Positions 58,443 to 64,000 of a stretch of DNA of 64,000 nt are shown piece after piece. This DNA comes from Symbiodinium natans (lineage: Eukaryota; Sar; Dinophyceae; Suessiales; Symbiodiniaceae). Both the position numbers and the translations under genes were made by a program. How positions within the stretch are numbered: position 1 is the stretch's first letter; each line of letters opens with the position of its first letter. The stretch lies in contig CAJNDS010002755.1 of assembly GCA_905221605.1 (NCBI GenBank), positions 1 to 64,000 of the forward strand, written 5' to 3'. The notes beneath the pieces are model-generated. The model did no database searches. It was given only the letters and a program-made list of their open reading frames with translations, and was not told the DNA's origin.

Positions 58443-59360
58443 ATGTCCAGAGCACCTGTGCAGTCGAGATCCTCACTGCCAGCAAGTGATGGGTTGGAGT
58501 CATCTCACCCAACTTGCTCTGCAGAGAGCCAGAAAGAAGGCACGGCCCGACTGGAGGGCGAAGCAGCCCGGCTTGGGGAACTCTTCCCTTATGCGAGTCC
58601 TCTTACAGCCGGATGTGGAGTTTCTCCAGCCTTGGAAGACCAGGTAAGATGCTCGAGCAGCCTGGCAAATCCAGAGCGAACTTGGGCCCATAGAGCCAAT
58701 TGTGGTCCCAGCCAAAGCAGGACTTTCCACCAAGCACTCTGTTTTCGCTGGCATCACAAGGGCCGGAAAGAGTGGCTGCTCCTCTCCGAGGACAGCAGCG
58801 TGTATTTTGTTCGCACCAGCAAATCCGGCAAAACAGTCCAAGCCGGACCCTGTGGGCAATGGAGATGCATGGAAGACCCAGCAGAGCTCCACGGGGGAAC
58901 GGGAGGCGATCCGCCCGTGCAGTGGCTTCGCCTTTTGAACTTCAATTGCACTGGCTGTGGTAACATTCCAACCCATAACCTCAACTTCTTGCCCGGTCCT
59001 GGGAAAAGGCAACCAGCGATCTTGCATGGAGAGGATGGAAGACGCATCGAGCTCTACTGTGCCCTTTGTCTAGAAAGCTTCCTAGCGTGCACGTGGAGCT
59101 GGCCGAGTTTCGACCAAGCAGTTAGGAGACCGGTGTTTCTGGACTACGCTTCCCTTGCTGACTTGCGTCAGTTAGGTCACCAAGGTACGGAGCCCGTAGA
59201 ACCTTTGCTGGCGCCGCTGTCTTCTGCAGCCAGCGCACATGGCTGGACCTTCCTTGAGGAAGGGTGTTCTCAGGATCTAGACTCCCCAGAAGAAGTAGGC
59301 AACAGTGATTGGCTAGTGTGTGGCTTTGAAGACTTGGAAGACGTCCCCTGGGAGGTCTGA
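58443..59360 (+). CDS. Array unit 1 ORF, 305 aa with CxxC...CxxC
   Basis: ATG to stop, 305 codons. N-terminal ~75 residues are Ser/Ala/Glu-rich. The middle has a basic/aromatic part (CFRWHHKGRKEWLLL, SVYFVRTSKSGKTV). FNCTGCGNIPTHNL (C169, C172) and LYCALCLESFLACTW (C206, C209, C216) give a CxxC-x33-CxxC arrangement like a zinc ribbon, followed by an acidic C-terminus (LEEGCSQDLDSPEE; CGFEDLEDVPWEV). Unit 2 encodes the same length without indels. CAG/GTAAGA at 58,641-58,649 looks like a strong 5' splice site inside the ORF, so an intron is possible. No family recognised; nucleic-acid binding would be a guess. Confidence 0.55.
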   Translation: MSRAPVQSRSSLPASDGLESSHPTCSAESQKEGTARLEGEAARLGELFPYASPLTAGCGVSPALEDQVRCSSSLANPERTWAHRANCGPSQSRTFHQALCFRWHHKGRKEWLLLSEDSSVYFVRTSKSGKTVQAGPCGQWRCMEDPAELHGGTGGDPPVQWLRLLNFNCTGCGNIPTHNLNFLPGPGKRQPAILHGEDGRRIELYCALCLESFLACTWSWPSFDQAVRRPVFLDYASLADLRQLGHQGTEPVEPLLAPLSSAASAHGWTFLEEGCSQDLDSPEEVGNSDWLVCGFEDLEDVPWEV

Positions 59361-60834
59361 CCTAATCCGGCCCCAACCCACCCAAATTGCAGGAGCTATG
59401 CCCTGCCAGAATCAAGGGTGAGATGCTCACCCTCCGGAATCCCTTTGTCACGGGTGAAGCTTCTCCCCGTCCAATCAGCGACGGTCCTGTGAGTCCGTTC
59501 CCAAACTGAGAGTGCCATAGGGCACCACGGAGAATCTTGCATAGAATTGGATCTTTTAATGATCGCATAAGGTTGCAGGTTGTAAGAATGCAAGCAGAAG
59601 TGCTCAGTCCCGGCACGTACTCTGATCCATCCGTCGGAATATTTTCGCAGTTGTTCCGATGGACACCCTGCAGGACAGGTCGCCTCGATGCGGCTTTTGT
59701 TCAGCCTGACACCGGTTCGGCCCCTTTGCTCGGTCTGTGCAGCAGACCGCTGGATCGGGTTTTCGGGCTCAGGTGCTTGTGGGTCTTCCACAGGCCCAAC
59801 ACGGGGTTCTCGCAAACACAGCGCACGAAAGGATAACGTTAGAACCGCACCTGAAGATCCTCACTGGTTGATGAGGGGAGGGAGGGCGCTGAGGGGACTG
59901 GAATGGACAGGGAGACGCCGGACGAGGTTCCGGTAGCTGAGAACAAGCGGGTCTCCCACCCGATTGAGGTTTTAGGGCTTGCCGCCACTCACCCAGTTTG
60001 GGGTTACCCGTGTTTGGCCTGTCGAGGATTTCCTTTGAGTTTCCTGCAGGGTGCTGTTGTTTCTCTCCGGGTGGTGCAAGCCCATCTTGGAGAAAGCCTA
60101 GCGGCAGGCGTTGTTGTTAGGGACCAATGCTTGGCTGACGGACAGCCAGAGGCACCAGGTTGTGGAGGTTAAAGGCTGTGGCTCGGTGCCTGAAAGCCTG
60201 CCCAACTGAGCTGCCCAAATCAACCAAGCCCTCCCTGCGTGCAAGTGGTATGGGCTCCTTGGAGCCGCTGAGGTAAACCAGTTAGTAAGAGCGAGAAAGC
60301 TGGTTCCCCTCCCTGGTGAGTAAGTGCGAGAAAGCCAGGTCAGCAAACGGGGCTAACAGGAGCTCAGTGCTGCTGCGGCATGAGTTCCTGGGGCCTGGGT
60401 TAGTAAGGGCGAGAAAGCCTAGGCCTGTGCCGGAGGTTGGCGACTTTGCCAAGCCACTTGCGCTCAGTTTAGTACAGGCATTGCCCATGTATCGGTTCCA
60501 GACCTTCTGCCTTTTCTGTGGCCGGAAGTGGGTGAGTTTCTCCCCTGTACTGGCAGGGCTGATAGGGTAGGCAGTACAGACCAGGCAGTTCAACCTGCAG
60601 AACATTTTGCCTAGGGCTTTGTACAGTGCCAAACCAGTGAGTAGCCGTAGGCCGCCGAGCTTCTCGCGGATCTGGTTAGGCCCTTTTTCTTCTCTCGGTG
60701 CTCCCTGCACATAGTACGGCCGTGTCAAGCAGGCCAAGGACACCTCGAGAGTCCCTTTTCCGTGCATAGTTAATACCTACCGGAACTCCGGTTCCGAAGA
60801 GCCTAACCTGGCTAGCGACTCAGCCCGCTTTCGA
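59361..60834 (+). other. Non-coding 3' part of array unit 1 (equivalent 61,898-63,352 in unit 2)
   Basis: About 1.45 kb downstream of the ORF without a convincing reading frame. Unit 1 and unit 2 differ here by many small indels, unlike in the ORF, which supports non-coding status. It includes the hairpin cluster and several additional palindromic phrases (CGGAACTCCGGTTCCG near 60,780; CCGCCGAGCTTCTCGCGG near 60,652). Confidence 0.55.
60276..60425 (+). ncRNA. Three tandem hairpins with a constant loop (unit 1)
   Basis: H1 60,276-60,305 (stem AACCAG/CTGGTT), H2 60,312-60,339 (CCTGG/CCAGG) and H3 60,392-60,425 (GGCCTGGG/CCTAGGCC, one G-U pair). The loops are nearly the same: AGTAAGnGCGAGAAAG, while the stems differ from each other. 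A fourth possible stem AACCAG...CTGGTT lies at about 60,633-60,675. This pattern suggests a structured RNA or a repeated protein-binding hairpin in a transcript; no known family recognised. Strand is assumed from the neighbouring ORF. Confidence 0.5.
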
Positions 60835-60979
60835 GTGAAAAATTCACCTCTTGGCTCAAGATCTCGGCTCAACCCCGGTGGGGTGCACAGGTAGCAGAGC
60901 GGTAGCTGTGTGAACCAGCCTCGAGTCCCCTAACCGCTTTGGGTGCCAGGCCTGCTTTTTCACAGCCTTCATTTGAGCC

Positions 60980-61897
60980 ATGTCCAGAGTACCTGTGCAG
61001 TCGAGATCCTCACTGCCAGCAAGTGATGGGTTGGAGTCATCTCACCCAACTTGCGATGCAGAGAGCCAGAAAGAAGGCACGGCCCGACTGGAGGGCGAAG
61101 CAGCCCGGCTTGGGGAACTCTTCCCTTATGCGAGTCCTCTTACAGCCGGCTGTGGAGTTTCTCCAGCCTTGGAAGACCAGGTAAGATGCTCATGCAGCCT
61201 GGCAAGTGTAGAGCGAACTTGGGCCCATAGAGCCAATTGTGGTTTCAGCCAAGGCAGGACTTTCCACCAGGCACTCTGCTTTCGCTGGCTTCACAAGGGC
61301 CGGAAAGAGTGGCTGCTCCTCTCCGAGGACAGCAGCATGTATTTTGTTCGCACCAGCAAATCCGGCAAAACAGTCAGAGCCGGACCTTGTGGGCAATGGA
61401 GATGCATGGAAGACCCAGCAGAGCTCCACGGGGGAACGGGAGGCGACCCGCCCGTGCAGAGGCTTCGCCTTTTAAACTTTAATTGCACTGGCTGTGGTAA
61501 CATTCCAACCCATAACCTCAACTTCGTGCCTGGTCCTGGGGAAAGGCAACCAGCGATCTTGTATGGAGAGGATGGAAGACGCATCGAGCTCCAATGTGCC
61601 CTTTGTCTTCAAAACTTCCTGGAGTGCACGTGGAGCTGGCCGAGCTTCGATCAAGCAGTCAGGAGACAGGTGTTTCTGGACGATGCCTCCCTGGCTGACT
61701 TGCGTCAGTTAGGTCACCAAGGTACGGAGCCCGTAGAACCTTCGCTGGCGCCGCTGTCTTCTGCAGCCAGCGCACATGGCTGGACCTTCCTTGAGGAAGG
61801 GTGTTCTCAGGATCTAGACTCCCCAGAAGAAGCATGCAGCAGTGATTGGCTTGTGTGTGGCTTTGAAGACTTGGAAGACATCCCCTGGGAGGTCTGA
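60980..61897 (+). CDS. Array unit 2 ORF, 305 aa with CxxC...CxxC
   Basis: Same ORF as in unit 1, 2537 bp away. I count about 14 amino-acid-changing against 11 silent differences over the C-terminal two thirds, fewer replacements than a fully neutral sequence should show but not decisive. All five cysteines of the zinc-ribbon-like part are kept (FNCTGCGN; LQCALCLQNFLECTW). The GTAAGA donor-like site is conserved at 61,181. Gene status remains uncertain. Confidence 0.55.
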   Translation: MSRVPVQSRSSLPASDGLESSHPTCDAESQKEGTARLEGEAARLGELFPYASPLTAGCGVSPALEDQVRCSCSLASVERTWAHRANCGFSQGRTFHQALCFRWLHKGRKEWLLLSEDSSMYFVRTSKSGKTVRAGPCGQWRCMEDPAELHGGTGGDPPVQRLRLLNFNCTGCGNIPTHNLNFVPGPGERQPAILYGEDGRRIELQCALCLQNFLECTWSWPSFDQAVRRQVFLDDASLADLRQLGHQGTEPVEPSLAPLSSAASAHGWTFLEEGCSQDLDSPEEACSSDWLVCGFEDLEDIPWEV

Positions 61898-62779
61898 CCT
61901 AGTACGGCCCCAACCCACTCAAATTGCAGGAGCTATGCCCTGCCAGAATCAAGGGTGAGATGCTCACCCTCCGGAATCCCACTGTCACGGGTGAAGTTTC
62001 TCCCCGTTCAATCAGTGACGGTCCTTTGAGTCCGTTCCCAAACTGAGAGTGCCAGCAGGGCACCAAGAGAATCTTGCATGGAATAGGATCGTGAATGATC
62101 GCATAAGGATGCAGGCTGTAAGCATGCAAGCAGACGAGTGCTCAGTCCCGGCACGCACCCAGATCCATCCGTCGGATTATGTTCGCAGCTGGTCCGATGG
62201 ACACCCTGCAGGACAGGCCGCCTCGACGCGGCTTATGTTCAGCCTGACACCGGTTCGGCCCCCTTGCTCGGTCTGTGCAGCAGACCGCTGGACCGGGTTT
62301 TTGGGCTCAGGTGCTTGTGGGTACTCACAGGCCCAACACGGGGTTCTCGCAAACACAGCGCACGAAAGGAAAACGTTAGAACCGGTCCCTGTAGATCCTC
62401 ACAGGTTGATGAGGGGAGGGTAGCGCGCTGAGGTGTGGCAGGAACGGACGAGGATCCTAGTACGCCGACCGTATGAGGTTTAGGGCATTTCCCTGCATCA
62501 GTTTGGGGTTACCCGTGTTTGGCCTGCCGAGTGCTTCCTTTGTTGTACCTGCAGGGTGTTTTTTGTTGTTTCTCCGGGTGGTGCAAGCCCATCCAGGAGG
62601 AAGCCCAGCGGCAGGCGTTGTTGTTAGGGACCAAAGCTTGGGCTGACGGACAGCCAGAGGCACCAGATGTGGAGGTTAAAGGCTGTGGCTCGGTGCCTGA
62701 AAGCCTGCCAAACTGTGATGCCCAAATCAACCAAGCCCTCCCTGCGTGCAAGTGGTATGGGTTCCTCTGGAGCCGCTGA

Positions 62780-62933
62780 GGGGAACCAGTTAGTAAGAGC
62801 GAGAAAGCTGGTTCCCCTCCCTGGTGAGTAAGTGCGAGAAAGCCAGGTCAGCAAACGGGGCCAACAGGAGCTCAGTGCTGCTGCGGCATGAGTTTCTGGG
62901 GCCTAGGTTAGTAAGGGCGAGAAAGCCTAGGCC
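62780..62933 (+). ncRNA. Three tandem hairpins with a constant loop (unit 2)
   Basis: H1 62,780-62,817 has a longer perfect 10-bp stem GGGGAACCAG/CTGGTTCCCC; H2 62,820-62,847 CCTGG/CCAGG; H3 62,900-62,933 GGCCTAGG/CCTAGGCC, perfect. The one stem difference in H3 from unit 1 (A-T versus G-U) keeps pairing. Loop phrase AGTAAGnGCGAGAAAG is unchanged. Confidence 0.5.
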
Positions 62934-63419
62934 TGCGCCGGAGGTTGGCGACTTTGCCAAGCCACTTGCGTTCAGTTTAGTACAGGCATTGCCCATTTAT
63001 CGGTTCCAGACCTTTTGCCTTTTCTGAGTGAGCCGGAAGTGGGTGAGTTTCTCCCCTGTACTGGCAGGGCTGATAGGGTAGGCAGTACAGACCAGGCAGT
63101 TCAACCTGCAGAACATTTTGCCTAGGGCTTTGTACAGTGCCAAACCAGTGAGTAGCCGTAGGCCGCCGAGCTTCTCGCGGAACTGGTTAAGCCCTCAATG
63201 CTTTCTCTCGGTGTCCCTGCACATAGTTCGGCCGTGTTAAGCAGGCCAAGGACACCTCGAGAGCCCCTTTTCCGTGCATTGGCATAGTTAATACCTTCCG
63301 GAACTTCGGTTCCGAAGAGCCTAACCTGGCTAGCGACGCAGCCCGCTTTCGAGTGAAAAATTCACCTGGCTCAAGTCTCGGCTCAACCCCGGTGGGGTGC
63401 GCAGGTAGTGAGCTGTTCG

Positions 63420-64000
63420 GTGGCCTGGAGGCTGTACCTAAGGGTGGGCTCCAACAGGACTCAAACCGAAACCACTGTGTTTGCTCGGTAGTTCTGCCAG
63501 CCACATAGCTGCCTGTGTACGGCCTCGCCGAGTGCTGAGGGAACTTTCGACCTCGCTGCTGAGGGTGTTGTCGGCCTCGCCTGAGCTGAGGATTGTGGAA
63601 AGTCTTCGGCCTCGCTCGAAGGGACAACATAGTTCGGCCTCACCACGGTTGAGGGAAACACCTCCTGGAACTGAGGTGCAAGAAGATAGCAGACCTGTGC
63701 GAGCGAATCGGGTTCCGAGGCCTTAACTTCCTTTGTTGGAACAGGGCCCCGTCTCAACCCCAGAATCCCGCCCGTGGGCTATCGGCGACCAGAGTGGCCG
63801 TCCACTGTGCCCTGGACAGTGTGCCACACGCCAAAGAGACTTGCTGCAAGGCAGACGGAGAGCGACGGACCATGCCGGCAATTGCATGCTGTGTATTTGC
63901 ATGGTCACACCAGGGGCGTCGTGAAGGGCTCTTCCTGGAACTGTCGCAGTCATATCGTATCCACTTTGTCCGTCGCACCAGGAGAGGCAACATAGCCTGG
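63420..64000. other. Terminal interval with degenerate CGGCCTCGC repeats
   Basis: After unit 3 diverges, the phrase CGGCCTCGC(C)/GACCTCGC followed by GCTGAGGG recurs irregularly at 63,520-63,660. The remaining ~300 bp has no supported gene; open frames here are short and lack recognisable features. Confidence 0.4.

Larger units (their letters stand above)
58300..64000 (+). repeat. Tandem array of ~2.5-kb units (two full, third begins at 63,353)
   Basis: Units start GTGAAAAATTCACC at 58,300, 60,835 and 63,353 (2535 and 2518 bp). Unit starts share TTGGCTCAAG or TGGCTCAAG and CTCGGCTCAACCCCGGTGGGG. Unit 3 departs from the others after about 63,420. Tandem gene arrays are common in dinoflagellates. 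The left edge of the array is fused to the polypurine tract and first bases of element B's 3' LTR. Confidence 0.93.

Noticed and set aside
1-64000. Bacterial operon, phage, CRISPR, plasmid or organellar content
   Set aside because: No Shine-Dalgarno-led gene series, no direct-repeat/spacer array, no rRNA or tRNA genes; intron-broken genes, spliced-leader pieces and eukaryotic retroelements point to a nuclear genome.

Overview
This window looks like nuclear DNA of a dinoflagellate. Directly visible support: pieces of the dinoflagellate spliced leader (3' half CCATTTTGGCTCAAG) occur at several sites; TTTAGGG-type (CCCTAAA) telomere-like tracts lie inside the window; genes are intron-rich and sequence is duplicated in tandem; and several large retrotransposons with Ty1/copia and tyrosine-recombinase (YR) features are present. 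No tRNA, rRNA, CRISPR or bacterial-type gene was found. Genus cannot be fixed from the sequence.

Layout. 1-12.45 kb (minus strand): a multi-exon DEAH/RHA-type RNA helicase gene whose exons carry motifs I, II, III, IV, V, VI, HA2 and the OB-fold-like tail in the right order. Its 3' end is present three times in tandem (units at 1, 2381, 4611); the two outer copies are decayed. A foldback element sits at 12.90-13.62 kb. 15.5-16.3 kb (minus) holds an XPG/Asteroid-like PIN-domain gene fragment. 16.3-20.1 kb is mostly unassigned. 20.17-25.57 kb (minus) is a retroelement ('element C') with split direct repeats, Gag, a methyltransferase-like domain, RT and RNase H, but no recombinase seen. 25.7-26.85 kb contains degenerate telomere-like repeats; 26.8-29.2 kb contains unassigned, probably decayed sequence.

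29,224-48,677 is one Ty1/copia-like retrotransposon ('element A') with two nearly identical ~551-bp LTRs, an AAATC target duplication, a PBS and a polypurine tract. It is interrupted at 38,703-47,939 by a complete YR retrotransposon ('element Y') with A1-ORFs-B1-A2-B2 split direct repeats and ORF order YR, Gag, MTase-like/RT/RNase H. 49,919-58,3xx is a second, defective copia-like element ('element B') that has lost its RT and its 3' LTR. 58.3-64.0 kb is a tandem array (two full ~2.5-kb units plus the start of a third), each full unit with a 305-aa CxxC...CxxC ORF followed by a hairpin-rich region.

Most notable signals: (1) the 3' half of the spliced leader is embedded in the LTRs of A and B and, as a double relic, in terminal repeat A1 of element Y; (2) copia elements A and B both carry a ~480-600-codon ORF ('ORF X') overprinted in the +1 frame on an open pol frame between protease and integrase, and in B one indel moves both frames together; (3) Gag and Pol are separated by a single in-frame UGA in both split-repeat elements, once in the leaky UGA-CUA context; (4) methyltransferase-like domains occur in all element types here; (5) three consecutive hairpins with a constant loop but different stems are repeated in the tandem array. 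All frameshifts are described as seen; some could be assembly errors.
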